NCBI RefSeq assembly: GCF_900113245.1
Contig: NZ_FOOQ01000002.1
Location: 558,001-622,000, forward strand
Reading direction: 5' to 3'
Length of the DNA stretch: 64,000 nucleotides
From: Halopelagius inordinatus
GTDB taxonomy: Archaea; Halobacteriota; Halobacteria; Halobacteriales; Haloferacaceae
Numbering within the stretch: position 1 is the first letter of the stretch; the number at the start of each line of letters is the position of its first letter. The notes beneath the pieces were generated by a model. That model was not told the DNA's origin, did no database searches, and was given only the letters and a program-made list of their open reading frames with translations. The translations under genes were made by a program, and so were the position numbers. This document shows, piece by piece, positions 46,230-55,065 of the stretch.

Positions 46230-47612
46230 TTACTCTCGACTCCCTCCGTCTGCGGCGACGCCGTCCGTCTCGGTGACCCCTCGGCCGTCGCCGCCCCGGG
46301 CGCGTTTCCGGACGATGCGGTCCGCGCATTCGTAGCCCGCGACGATGCCCCCGTTGAGGCTTCGCTCTGGGTACTGCGCCTCGCTCGCCATTCCGGCGTA
46401 GTAGACGCCCTCGCCGACGTCGTCTCCGAGGTCGTACGGCACGACCAAATCGAGGTAGCCGCGTTCGTACACCGGCGCGGCGCGGGGGTTCCGCGCGACG
46501 CGGAACTCGGACACCGAGGAGGGGTCGAACTCGGGGAACATGTCGGCTATCTCGCTCAACCACACCCGCCTGAGTTCCTCGTCGTCCATCTGCCAGATGT
46601 CCTCGTCTTCGTCCTGCACGTAGGCGGCGACGTAGAGCAGGTGTTGCCCGCCGTATCGCTCCTTGGGGACGAAGTTCGTGTGTTCGATGAGTGCGCCGAA
46701 CGGCGCGTCGTGGGCCACGTTCAGCCAGTAGGTATCCATCAGCGACTCTTCCATCGTCGCGAGGCCGCAGACCGCGCCCTGGAAGTCCACGTCGCACTCG
46801 TAGCCGGTGAGTCCTTCGAGGACGTTCGGCATCGCGGCGACGACGACGTCGTCCACCTCGTGGGTCTGCGCTCCCTCGTCCGTCTCGACGGTCAACGCTT
46901 CGACGCCGTCCTCGCCCATCGAGAGCCCCGTCACCGGCGCACCCGTCGTGATGTTCTCGCGACCGACCGCCTCGACGAGAGCGTCGAGGAACGGGCGGAA
47001 CCCGCCGTCGAAGTAGCCGAGAATCTCGCCGCGCAACAGGTCTCGTTCCCCGCGGAACCGGACTCTGCCGAGGAACCACGCCGCGGAGACGTCGTGTTTC
47101 CTGTCGCCGAACTTGCCGTCCAGCAAGGGGTCCACGAAGTTCTCGTAGACGCCGCGAGTCGTGTGTTCGACGACGAACTCCTCGATGCCGACGTGTTCGT
47201 ACTCGCTCAGGTCGTCGTAGGCGTCGAAGTCGGGCACGCCGCCGCGGACGTCGATACCCTGCGTGAGCATCCCCAGACGGAACTTGTCGTAGAGGCTCAT
47301 GTGCGGGTAGGCGGCTATCTGCCACGCCGTGTCGAGGGGGTGGACGACGCCGTCGACGTAGTAGGCGTTCTTGCCGACGCGCCACTCCAACCGGTCGCCG
47401 AGTCCGAGTTCCTCGGCGAGTTCGACGATGGTCTCTTCTGACTTCGAGAGGTGGTGGTAGAACTTCTCGATGTCGTCACCGGGCGTCTCGTAGACGGCCG
47501 CGAGACCGCCGACCTGGTCCGTGGCCTCGAACACCTGCGTCTCGTAGCCCTGCTGTCGCAGTCGGTAGGCCGCGGCGAGTCCCGCGATGCCGCCGCCGAC
47601 GACGCCAATCAT
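46230..47612 (-). CDS. Flavin-dependent amine-oxidase-like (protoporphyrinogen-oxidase-like) protein
   Basis: This 460-residue enzyme begins with the dinucleotide motif VVGGGIAGLAAAYRL and GGLAAVYE, and has the C-terminal Gly-rich FAD segment ASEAQYPERSLNGGIVAG typical of the flavin amine oxidase superfamily. It is not a protoporphyrinogen oxidase by its middle part, and the substrate is unknown; carotenoid or sugar-nucleotide chemistry are options. I chose the ATG at 47612 because the first residues are the Rossmann strand; the frame stays open far upstream, antisense to thrB. Confidence 0.8.
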   Translation of the reverse strand: MIGVVGGGIAGLAAAYRLRQQGYETQVFEATDQVGGLAAVYETPGDDIEKFYHHLSKSEETIVELAEELGLGDRLEWRVGKNAYYVDGVVHPLDTAWQIAAYPHMSLYDKFRLGMLTQGIDVRGGVPDFDAYDDLSEYEHVGIEEFVVEHTTRGVYENFVDPLLDGKFGDRKHDVSAAWFLGRVRFRGERDLLRGEILGYFDGGFRPFLDALVEAVGRENITTGAPVTGLSMGEDGVEALTVETDEGAQTHEVDDVVVAAMPNVLEGLTGYECDVDFQGAVCGLATMEESLMDTYWLNVAHDAPFGALIEHTNFVPKERYGGQHLLYVAAYVQDEDEDIWQMDDEELRRVWLSEIADMFPEFDPSSVSEFRVARNPRAAPVYERGYLDLVVPYDLGDDVGEGVYYAGMASEAQYPERSLNGGIVAGYECADRIVRKRARGGDGRGVTETDGVAADGGSRE

Positions 47613-47754
47613 GTCCCGGGCTACGAGACGGCGGGAAAAGTCCCTTCCGCTCGTCCCCACTCGCTGCGTCGCGGTGGACTCCGCCGACGCCGAGAGCCGG
47701 ATTCTCCTACGGTTCGCTACATTTTTATCCGCACTCTGGTAAGCCGTCTCCCAT

Positions 47755-48630
47755 ATGCGAACGGTCAGGGCACCCGCGACGAGCGCGAACCTCGGGAGCG
47801 GCTTCGACGTGTTCGGCGTCGCCCTCGACCGACCGGCGGACGTCGTCCGCGTCGAGAAGGCCGAAAAGACAACGATAGAGGTGACCGGAGCCGGGAGCCA
47901 GTACATCCCCGAAGACCCCGAGAAGAACGTCGTCGGGGCCGTCGCGGAGGCGTTAGATGCCCCCGCGCACATCCGCATCGACAAGGGCGTCCGCCCCTCG
48001 TCGGGACTCGGCTCCTCGGCGGCCAGTTCCGCCGCGGCCGCACTCGCGCTCAACGGCCTCTACGACCGCGGCTACTCCCGGCAGGAACTCGTCCCCATCG
48101 CCGCCGAGGGCGAAGCCGTCGTCTCCGGAGAGGCGCACTCGGACAACGTCGCGCCCGCGCTTCTCGGCGGCTTCACCGTCGCCCGCCACGGCGCGGTGAC
48201 GCCGGTAGAGACCGACATTCCGCTCGTCGCCTGCCTGCCCGAAATCGCCGTCTCGACGCGCGACGCCCGGCGCGTCGTCCCCTCGCGGGCCGACATGGAC
48301 GACGTGGTTCACACCGTCGGGTCGGCGGCGACGCTGGCGGTGGGGATGTGCCGGAGCGACCCGGAACTCGTCGGCGCGGGGATGGACGAACGCATCGTCA
48401 CGCCCGCCCGCGCGGAACTGATAACCGGCTACGACGACGTTCGAGACGCCGCCTTGGCGGCCGGTGCGACCGGCGTCACGGTCTCTGGGGCGGGGCCGTC
48501 GCTTCTGGCCGTCTGTCGCGGTACCGACCGCGCCCGCGTCGCCAGCGCGATGCTCGACGCGTTCGAAGACGTCGGCGTGGACGCTCGCGCGTACCAGACG
48601 AAAGTCGGCGCGGGCGCGACGTTTCACTGA
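47755..48630 (+). CDS. thrB: Homoserine kinase
   Basis: ThrB phosphorylates homoserine with ATP for threonine synthesis. The 291-residue GHMP-kinase protein has the N-terminal APATSANLGSGFD, the ATP loop PSSGLGSSAASSAA at 81-94 and the C-terminal AGPSLLAV. All three GHMP motifs are intact and the length is normal. TATA-like ATTTTTATCC lies about 30 bases upstream of the ATG. No thrC or thrA neighbour is seen. Confidence 0.93.
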   Translation: MRTVRAPATSANLGSGFDVFGVALDRPADVVRVEKAEKTTIEVTGAGSQYIPEDPEKNVVGAVAEALDAPAHIRIDKGVRPSSGLGSSAASSAAAALALNGLYDRGYSRQELVPIAAEGEAVVSGEAHSDNVAPALLGGFTVARHGAVTPVETDIPLVACLPEIAVSTRDARRVVPSRADMDDVVHTVGSAATLAVGMCRSDPELVGAGMDERIVTPARAELITGYDDVRDAALAAGATGVTVSGAGPSLLAVCRGTDRARVASAMLDAFEDVGVDARAYQTKVGAGATFH

Positions 48631-48731
48631 GTCGCCTCGCGGCGTCGGGGCGCGTTCGCTCACCGACGCCGAACGACGCGTCGCGCGAGCGTACCGGGTG
48701 CACCCCGCCGACCGACGCGCGGTTCGGGGAC

Positions 48732-49304
48732 TCAGTCGGCGTCCCGAACGAGGTTTTCGAGGAGACGGTCGCCGAACAGGACGACGAAAACCGCCCCGAC
48801 GACGTCGAAAAGCAGGTCACCGAGCGTGTCTCGACGGCCGTAGTAGACCAACATGGGTTCGACGCCGAGGCGGTCCGACAGTCGGTGGATGGCGTACTCC
48901 ATGACCTCCCAGAGGACGCCGCCGACAGCGACGGACGCGAGAACGCACCGCCGGTGACTGCGGCCGCGGCGGTCCGCGACGACGTGGGCGACCCCCCCGA
49001 GAACGGTCGCCGAGAGGGCGTGTGTGAGGTGGTCCCACCACCACGTGTCGTCGTAGAGACCGAGCATCCCGACGGCGTGCGCGAGCATCGCAGACTCCGC
49101 GTACACTCGCTGCCACGGTCGGAGTTCGACGCCGTACAGTGTTTCGGCGAGTCGGGGGAGGAACATCGCGCCGAACACGAGTACGGCGTTGGCCGTGGCG
49201 TTCGGGTCTCGCCGACGAACCGCCTCGACGAACACGGCAAGAGTCGCTCCTTTGAAGCTCAGGTCGACCGCCTCCTCAGTAGGAGTTCGCGTTGCTCTCG
49301 CCAT
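48732..49304 (-). CDS. DUF2238-like integral membrane protein
   Basis: This 190-residue protein has about five hydrophobic stretches with conserved polar residues inside them: WWWDHLTHALSATVLGG, GVLWEVMEYAIHRL and DTLGDLLFDVVGAVFVVLFGD. The His, Glu and Asp pattern fits the DUF2238/YjdF family of membrane proteins as I recall it. Function unknown. It is convergent with thrB. Start ATG at 49304. Confidence 0.7.
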   Translation of the reverse strand: MARATRTPTEEAVDLSFKGATLAVFVEAVRRRDPNATANAVLVFGAMFLPRLAETLYGVELRPWQRVYAESAMLAHAVGMLGLYDDTWWWDHLTHALSATVLGGVAHVVADRRGRSHRRCVLASVAVGGVLWEVMEYAIHRLSDRLGVEPMLVYYGRRDTLGDLLFDVVGAVFVVLFGDRLLENLVRDAD

Positions 49305-49414
49305 CGTCTGTCACCACGGACGCGGCCGGAACGGATAGAGGTACTCGCCGGGGCCATCGGAGAGACCGACCCAGGCGGTCCGAGAGCGTCGAAAGAGAAA
49401 GCCCGGAGTCGAGT

Positions 49415-50323
49415 TTAGACGCCGCGGCCTTGCAGTCTGTCCTCTTCCGGGATGTCGGCGTTTGCTTCGCCCTTCATCCCCTTGCCGATACCGGAGGCGA
49501 TGGCCGCGAGCGTCTCGGGGTCGTCCCAGTTGTTGACCGCCTCGACGATGGCTTCGCCCATCCGCTCTGGGTCCTCCGCGCCGAAGATACCCGACCCGAC
49601 GAAGATGCCGTCGCACTCGTGGTACATCATGAGGGCGGCGTCGGCGGGCGTCGCGATGCCGCCGGCCGCGAAGTTGACGACCGGGAGGCGACCCATGTCG
49701 GCCGTCTCGTGGACGAGTTCCGCGGGCGCTTCGTTCTCGCGGGCCCACTTCTCGCGCTCTTGGTGGCTCATCCCTTCGAGTTTGCGGATGGAGCCTTTGA
49801 TGTTGCGCTGGTGGTGGACGGCCTGGTTCACGTCGCCCGTGCCAGCCTCGCCTTTGGTTCGAATCATCGCCGCGCCCTCGTTGATGCGGCGGAGGGCCTC
49901 ACCGAGGTTTCGCGCGCCGCAGACGAACGGCGCGGTGAACTCGCGCTTGTCGATGTGGTACCGGTCGTCGGCCATGGTGAGCACTTCGCTTTCGTCTACC
50001 ATGTCCACGCCGACGGCTTCCAGAATCTGCGCTTCGGTGTAGTGTCCGATACGGGCCTTTCCCATCACGGGGATGGAGACGGCGTCGATTATCTGTTCGA
50101 CCTTCTCGGGGTCGGCCATACGAGAGACGCCGCCGCGCTTGCGGATGTCGGCCGGGACGGCTTCGAGGGCCATGACCGCCACGGCGCCCGCCTCCTCGGC
50201 TATCCGCGCTTGTTCGGCGTTCACGACGTCCATGATGACGCCACCCTTCTGCATCTGCGCGAATCCGCGCTTGACGAGGTCCGTCCCGCGGCGGAGTTGC
50301 TCCAAATCAGTCTCCTCAGCCAT
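49415..50323 (-). CDS. pdxS: Pyridoxal 5'-phosphate synthase lyase subunit PdxS
   Basis: PdxS makes PLP from ribose 5-phosphate, glyceraldehyde 3-phosphate and ammonia delivered by the glutaminase PdxT. The 302-residue barrel has the family segments [17 protein letters not shown] (Asp32), VMGKARIGH with the catalytic Lys89, and the phosphate loop [12 protein letters not shown]; the second Lys lies in [10 protein letters not shown]. Length is normal. pdxT is not next to it here. It is transcribed alone. Confidence 0.96.
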   Translation of the reverse strand: MAEETDLEQLRRGTDLVKRGFAQMQKGGVIMDVVNAEQARIAEEAGAVAVMALEAVPADIRKRGGVSRMADPEKVEQIIDAVSIPVMGKARIGHYTEAQILEAVGVDMVDESEVLTMADDRYHIDKREFTAPFVCGARNLGEALRRINEGAAMIRTKGEAGTGDVNQAVHHQRNIKGSIRKLEGMSHQEREKWARENEAPAELVHETADMGRLPVVNFAAGGIATPADAALMMYHECDGIFVGSGIFGAEDPERMGEAIVEAVNNWDDPETLAAIASGIGKGMKGEANADIPEEDRLQGRGV

Positions 50324-50459
50324 GTTCGATGCTTACGGTTGGACCTACTTAAGGCCAACCGGTCGGCGCGAACCGGCCGCACCGCGGTCGAACCCCCGCG
50401 TATCGACCCCGAGGTACCGAACCGGCATTCCTTTCAACGGACCGGCCCTCGCCTGTCCC

Positions 50460-51233
50460 ATGGCTAGCTCCGGGCTCTCTAGATTCGTCTCCGACGACGA
50501 CGAACTCCCCGAACCCGACGAACTCCCCCGTTGGCTCGCTCCCCTTCCGCGGGCGGTGGAAGACGTCGGACTCCGCTTTGCGTGGGTCGTCGTCGCCATC
50601 AATCTCGTCGGCACCGCCTTCGGCTTTTGGTACTACGGCTTTCACCCGATTCCGCTCTCGGACCCGCTGATAACGTGGCAGTTCGCGAGCGAACCGATCG
50701 TCATGTGGCCGTTCGTCCCGGACAGTCCCGTGGCGACGCTTTTCATCGCCGGGGCGTTCGCCGCGTGGAAACTCGGCAGGCCGAACGAGTACCTCAACGC
50801 CTTGGCGTTCTTCGGGTGCTGGAAGCTCGGACTCTGGACGCCGTTCGTCCTCGCGGCGTTCTCGGAGGCGTTCCTCCAGACGACGCCGCTTCCGATGTAT
50901 CTGTTCTTGTTCTTCAGCCACCTCGCGATGGTCGTGGAGGCGTTCGTCCTCCATCGCTTTTCTGACTTCCCGGTTCGGGCCGTCGCCGTCGCCGTCGTCT
51001 GGTACGGCTTCAACGACGTCGTCGACTACTTCGTCCCCATCGTCGGCAGCCCGCACCACACGTCGCTCCCCCTCGCGGACGTCGTCGGCGTCTGGGGGTC
51101 TACCGTGCTCCAAGTCGCCGCAAGCGCGGCCGTCGTTCTCACTCTCGCGGCGACGTTCTTCTCTCTGAGCACGCGCGTGAAGAAGCTCGAACTCGGTTGG
51201 GACCGGTACGAGAGAGAGACCGACGAGAACTGA
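50460..51233 (+). CDS. DUF1405 integral membrane protein
   Basis: The 257-residue protein has an acidic N-terminus, then about six membrane segments (WVVVAINLVGTAFGFWYYGF, cited in part; MYLFLFFSHLAMVVEAFVL; VLQVAASAAVVLTLAATFF) and conserved YYG and WPFVPDSP loops, matching DUF1405. The family function is unknown. The ATG at 50460 is used; the frame is open upstream but antisense to pdxS. It runs in the same direction as the enolase-superfamily gene. Confidence 0.8.
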   Translation: MASSGLSRFVSDDDELPEPDELPRWLAPLPRAVEDVGLRFAWVVVAINLVGTAFGFWYYGFHPIPLSDPLITWQFASEPIVMWPFVPDSPVATLFIAGAFAAWKLGRPNEYLNALAFFGCWKLGLWTPFVLAAFSEAFLQTTPLPMYLFLFFSHLAMVVEAFVLHRFSDFPVRAVAVAVVWYGFNDVVDYFVPIVGSPHHTSLPLADVVGVWGSTVLQVAASAAVVLTLAATFFSLSTRVKKLELGWDRYERETDEN

Positions 51234-51338
51234 ACGCCGCGTTCGCCCCACTCGACCGCCCGTGGTGCGTCGCCCGCCCCGACCGCCGTCGCGGGTTTCG
51301 GTGATGGGTTTTTCCGACGCAAAGCCGAACTACGAGCG

Positions 51339-52400
51339 ATGAGCACTCTGTTCGACGCGGTGGCGGACTTGCCCCTCGAAATCGAGGCGACCGAACGGAC
51401 GCGCCGCGACCGCGACACGTCGAGCGGTTTCGTCAGGACGACGACCACGTTCCACCTCCGCGGCGACGGCGTCGAGGGCCGCGGCGAGGACGTGACCTAC
51501 GACACGGCGGACCACGACGCTCTCGAAGACGCGCCCGCGGACGCCTTCGAGTTGGTCGGCGCGTACGACTCCTTCGCCGACTTCTCGGCGTCTCTCGACG
51601 ACGCGGACCTGTTTCCGACCGGCGGTCCCGAACGCGAGGCGAGCGAACACTACCGCCGGTGGGGGCTGGAGTCGGCGGGGTTGGACCTCGCACTGCGTCA
51701 GAACGACCGGTCGCTCTCGGACGTTCTCGACGTCGACCCCGACCCGGTCCGGTTCGTCGTCAGTACGCGCCTCGGCGACCCGCCGTTGAGCACCCGCGTC
51801 GAGTCGATACTGAGCAGATATCCGGGCACGGAGTTCAAACTCGACCCCACGACGGAGTGGACGGAGAACGTCGTCGAAGCGGTGGCCGCGACGGGGGCCG
51901 CCCGCATCCTCGACCTGAAGGGCCACTACGCCGGTACCGACGTGGACCAAGAACCCGACCCGGAACTGTACAGACTCGTGCTGTCGGGGTTCCCGGAGGC
52001 CGTGATAGAAGACCCCGGACTCACCGACGACACCCGGTCGCTGTTCGAAGGCGAGGAAGGGCGCGTCTCGTGGGACGCCCCCATCACGGGCGTCGAGTCC
52101 GTCGAGGACCTCCCCTTCGAACCGTCGTGGCTGAACGTCAAGCCCTCGCGGTTCGGAACGGTCGAGTCCCTGTTCGAGACCATCGAGTACGCGAGAACAG
52201 AGGAGATAACGCTCTACGGCGGCGGCCAGTTCGAACTCGGCGTCGGACGACAACACATCCAACTTCTCGCGTCGCTTTTCTACCCCGACGGTCCGAACGA
52301 CGTGGCCCCCGGCGGCTACAACGACGCCGAGACGCCCGAGGGACTGCAGACGAGTCCGCTCGACGCGCCGGAGAACGAAATCGGCCTGAAGTGGACCTGA
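51339..52400 (+). CDS. Enolase-superfamily (mandelate racemase/OSBS-like) protein
   Basis: This 353-residue protein has the layout of the muconate-lactonising/o-succinylbenzoate class: a mixed N-terminal capping domain, then a barrel with Lys167 (FKLDPT), acidic metal ligands Asp192 (LDLKG), Glu224 (IEDPG) and Asp246 (WDAPI), and a Lys268 (VKPSR) at the end of a strand. All three metal ligands are present, so it should bind Mg. The substrate is unknown; the gene neighbourhood gives no pathway. Start ATG at 51339. Confidence 0.75.
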   Translation: MSTLFDAVADLPLEIEATERTRRDRDTSSGFVRTTTTFHLRGDGVEGRGEDVTYDTADHDALEDAPADAFELVGAYDSFADFSASLDDADLFPTGGPEREASEHYRRWGLESAGLDLALRQNDRSLSDVLDVDPDPVRFVVSTRLGDPPLSTRVESILSRYPGTEFKLDPTTEWTENVVEAVAATGAARILDLKGHYAGTDVDQEPDPELYRLVLSGFPEAVIEDPGLTDDTRSLFEGEEGRVSWDAPITGVESVEDLPFEPSWLNVKPSRFGTVESLFETIEYARTEEITLYGGGQFELGVGRQHIQLLASLFYPDGPNDVAPGGYNDAETPEGLQTSPLDAPENEIGLKWT

Positions 52401-52415
52401 GCCGGTCGAAGCGGC

Positions 52416-53330
52416 TCAGTCTTCGAGGACGTCGTCCTCGTCGGCGTGGGCGCGGACCCAGAGTTCGCCGATGCGCGAGAGGCGCGTTTGGTAGGACTTC
52501 CCGCGTTCTTCCTGTTCGATGTAGCCCTTCCCGCCCGGCCCCAGTCTGTCCACGTTGTAGATGACCTTCGACCGAAAGGAGTCGGTGTACTCTTCGTTCA
52601 TGTCTCGGGCGAGTCGTTCCGCGAGTTCGGAGACGGAGGCGAACTCGCCGTGTTCGCCCAGTGCGAACAGGATGACTTCCTCGAACGGCTTGACGTTCGA
52701 GAAGGAAGCGACCGGCAGTTCGACGATGTGTCCCCCCTCGATTCGCTTCGCGCCGATAGTCGTCCCGCGCTCGTCGAACTCCGATAAGAGGTCGGACGCC
52801 GTCTCGAAGCGCTCTCTGACGCGTTCGTCGTCTACGTCCTCGCCGCCCAGTAGGTCCTGCAACAGGTCGCGCCCCGCTCTGAGTTCCTCGGCCAGTTCGC
52901 TCTCTAAGTACTTCTCGGGGGCGGTGTAGTAAGTGTGGATGCGGTCTCTGTCCTCCTGTCGTTCGACCATGATGGAGTGGGCGGCGGTGGCGAACGCAAA
53001 GGAGACGGGCCGCGGCATCGCACTCACGTTCACCCACACCTCGCCAGTCTCGCTGTCGTCTAACTCCGCGTTGATGAGGTCGTACGCCTGTTCGAAGGCG
53101 GCGTCGTAGTCGTACACGTCGGCGACGACGACGCGTTCCGTCTCCGCGCCGAGCAGGTTGGTGAAATCCTTCTCTAGCTTCCCCGAGAGGCGTCTGGAGT
53201 ACTCGACGTTCGCCTCGCTTCCCACTGCACCCTCCAAGAGGATGACCCGGTCTACGTCCAACTGGTCGCGGATGAGAGGCGCGATAAGCCGGTCGTAGTC
53301 GAACCCGACCGGGACGATGTGGGTCTGCAT
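52416..53330 (-). CDS. HFX_2341-family regulator (CARF-like sensor plus winged helix)
   Basis: This 304-residue protein begins MQTHIVPVGFDYDRLIAPLI, the pattern of the HFX_2341/DUF6293 family: an N-terminal Rossmann-like, CARF-like part (LLEGAVGS, VVVADVYDYDAAF, VWVNVSAMPRP) and a C-terminal winged helix (SVSELAERLARDMNEEY; SYQTRLSRIGELWVRAHA). CARF-type domains bind cyclic oligonucleotides in CRISPR type III systems; no CRISPR gene is present, so the ligand here is unknown. The start codon lies inside one copy of a 13-bp direct repeat (53322-53334); upstream is a low-GC insert. Confidence 0.78.
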   Translation of the reverse strand: MQTHIVPVGFDYDRLIAPLIRDQLDVDRVILLEGAVGSEANVEYSRRLSGKLEKDFTNLLGAETERVVVADVYDYDAAFEQAYDLINAELDDSETGEVWVNVSAMPRPVSFAFATAAHSIMVERQEDRDRIHTYYTAPEKYLESELAEELRAGRDLLQDLLGGEDVDDERVRERFETASDLLSEFDERGTTIGAKRIEGGHIVELPVASFSNVKPFEEVILFALGEHGEFASVSELAERLARDMNEEYTDSFRSKVIYNVDRLGPGGKGYIEQEERGKSYQTRLSRIGELWVRAHADEDDVLED

Positions 53331-53334
53331 ACGT
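53322..53334. repeat. Left copy of 13-bp direct repeat flanking the low-GC insert
   Basis: GGTCTGCATACGT, spanning the start codon of the HFX_2341-family gene (minus strand, ACGTATGCAGACC). The identical string recurs at 54643-54655. A TATA element (ATATATAAAC, minus strand) lies about 30 bases upstream of the start codon, inside the insert. Confidence 0.7.
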
Positions 53335-53551
53335 TAGACTACGTCGGGGCGTTTATATATCCCCTCAAGTAGCATACCGTTCAATTGCACATTGTCCGTG
53401 TGCGTGCCTGCTCCCGTCACGGGCTTCGTAAGAATCGGCAGGCGCTGCGGTCTTAATTCTACGTGGCCGAAACCGGCAGGGAGGATCTTTTAGAAGAAGA
53501 TGAACGACTTTGAGAATATCCGAGCGTAGGTTTGGTTCCGAAACCGGGCCG

Positions 53552-54538
53552 CTAGCCTCTATTTATCTCGGAAATCTGCTTGAATTGTTTCACAACGTGA
53601 TACATCAGGTACACAAATGCAACAGCAGTGAGTACTAGGATGATCCATTCTGCGATGTATAGTGGCCACCCGCTCACAAACAAGGTGTTGAGTGTTTGGG
53701 GTGGGGTAAATAGGAACAACATCGGCAGGAGAACTCCGAGGACGCTCGTGCCCAATACACCGCGTATTATGTACTTGATCTGGGGCTCGTAATCAAGTAT
53801 TGTCCCGGTGTTCCGTGCCTCAACCTCATCAAAATCCTGTTTCATATACTCAAGTACCGTAGCAAAACTGAACAGGTTCCTTCCTGAGATTCCTGAGTCA
53901 TCGGCGCTGTAGGTCAGCCAACTCCTATGACGTCCATCTGACTCCACACGAATCCATTGTCTCAGGTTTCCTTCTGGATTTGAAGCACCTGATCCAGAGT
54001 CGTAGACATCATTAGTATAGTAGTTTTTAGGAATATCGTCTTTGTCGAATAAATCGGATAGTTCAAAATAGAACTGCTTGTTAGAATCATTGTTCGCATT
54101 GAAATAGGAATATAACCAATTCAAACTGTTCTGAAGAGTATCAAGTTCATCGGGTAACAGTAAGAAGTCATTTTCAGCTGAGGCTCTATCTAGTAATTCA
54201 TCTATCCTATAGAGATGCGCCCATACAATCGGAGCATCCTCGCTTCTTTGGTCATCATCATTATCAATTTCATCTCGGAGTTCATCTACATCCTTGCTAA
54301 AATCCTTCAGGTACGCCTTCGTGGTGACTCTACCGTCGTGAGCGATGAGGGACATTACCTGTACTACTCCTTTATACTCATCACGGAAGTCGCGTAAGAC
54401 CTTTCTTAACCTATCTGTCCGATCTTCACGTCGCCGCCTCTCAAGAGGGTATAGACCGACGCTGAAAGCGATAATGAATCCTACAATGGTTGCAGAAACT
54501 TGTGCTAAGGTAGAAAAGAAGTAGGCGGGATTGACCAT
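53552..54538 (-). CDS. Low-GC membrane protein of unknown family
   Basis: This 328-residue protein has one N-terminal membrane segment (AQVSATIVGFIIAFSVGLY), about 220 mostly hydrophilic residues with a helical arginine-rich start (LERRRREDRTDRLRKVLRD), and two C-terminal membrane segments (GVLGTSVLGVLLPMLFLF and WIILVLTAVAFVYLMYHVV). The coding DNA is much poorer in GC than its neighbours (18 of 60 bases from 54061) and uses A/T-ending codons freely, a sign of acquired DNA. A TATA-like AATACTTTTA lies about 36 bases upstream of the ATG at 54538. I recognise no family. The topology would suit a membrane effector, but that is conjecture. Confidence 0.7.
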   Translation of the reverse strand: MVNPAYFFSTLAQVSATIVGFIIAFSVGLYPLERRRREDRTDRLRKVLRDFRDEYKGVVQVMSLIAHDGRVTTKAYLKDFSKDVDELRDEIDNDDDQRSEDAPIVWAHLYRIDELLDRASAENDFLLLPDELDTLQNSLNWLYSYFNANNDSNKQFYFELSDLFDKDDIPKNYYTNDVYDSGSGASNPEGNLRQWIRVESDGRHRSWLTYSADDSGISGRNLFSFATVLEYMKQDFDEVEARNTGTILDYEPQIKYIIRGVLGTSVLGVLLPMLFLFTPPQTLNTLFVSGWPLYIAEWIILVLTAVAFVYLMYHVVKQFKQISEINRG

Positions 54539-54642
54539 CTGTATAGTATGGCAATCAAGAACCGGCTCTAAAAGTATTTGTTACATCATCTGATATACTT
54601 CTGCAATCGCCTGTTTTATCATATTTTGGCCGAGACGACGGA

Positions 54643-54655
54643 GGTCTGCATACGT
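54643..54655. repeat. Right copy of 13-bp direct repeat
   Basis: Identical to 53322-53334. Read on the minus strand it is again a start-like context: a TATA element (TTTTTATACC, at about 54674-54683), then ACGTATGCAGACC, followed by codons for MQTSVVSAKI and a stop. This resembles the first residues of the HFX_2341-family gene (MQTHIVPVGF), so it looks like a relic of the same gene start. Confidence 0.65.
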
Positions 54656-54701
54656 GGTACGTCGCCGGGGTCGGTATAAAAAGTACCAGACCTCAGACCG
54701 C

Positions 54702-54971
54702 TCAGGTCGAGAGGGTGTCGCAGTTCCACCCGGGGTCCCGTCCCGTCCGGGAGATGAGGTCGGACCGACACGCCGGGCAGTAGTCGGGCGTCTCGGATTT
54801 CTTTCGGGGAACGTACACCGCGCCGTCGCACTCCACGCACGCGTCGTCTTCGATGGTCACACAGTCCGCACAGAGGTTGAAGTCGTCGACTGTGAGGTCG
54901 CGCAGGGGTTCGAGTTGTTTATCGAGGATGTACTCGTCGATGACCGCCTGACAACTGTGGCACGGTTGCAT
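54702..54971 (-). CDS. Small zinc-ribbon protein with four CxxC pairs
   Basis: This 89-residue protein has Cys pairs CHSC (near residue 4), CADC, CVEC and CPAC, enough for two zinc ribbons, joined by an acidic segment. It is soluble, and no nucleic-acid-binding basic patch is obvious. The start is the ATG at 54971; a longer start at 54989 adds only MPKGTT. The gene ends just before the promoter-like relic that precedes the low-GC insert. Function unknown. Confidence 0.7.
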   Translation of the reverse strand: MQPCHSCQAVIDEYILDKQLEPLRDLTVDDFNLCADCVTIEDDACVECDGAVYVPRKKSETPDYCPACRSDLISRTGRDPGWNCDTLST

Positions 54972-55065
54972 AGTGGTACCTTTTGGCACACACGACCCCG
55001 ATATAAATACTTGTCCCCGCGACGGCGACGCCGTCCCCCGAAACTGTGAGTCGAGTGTCAGGTGG

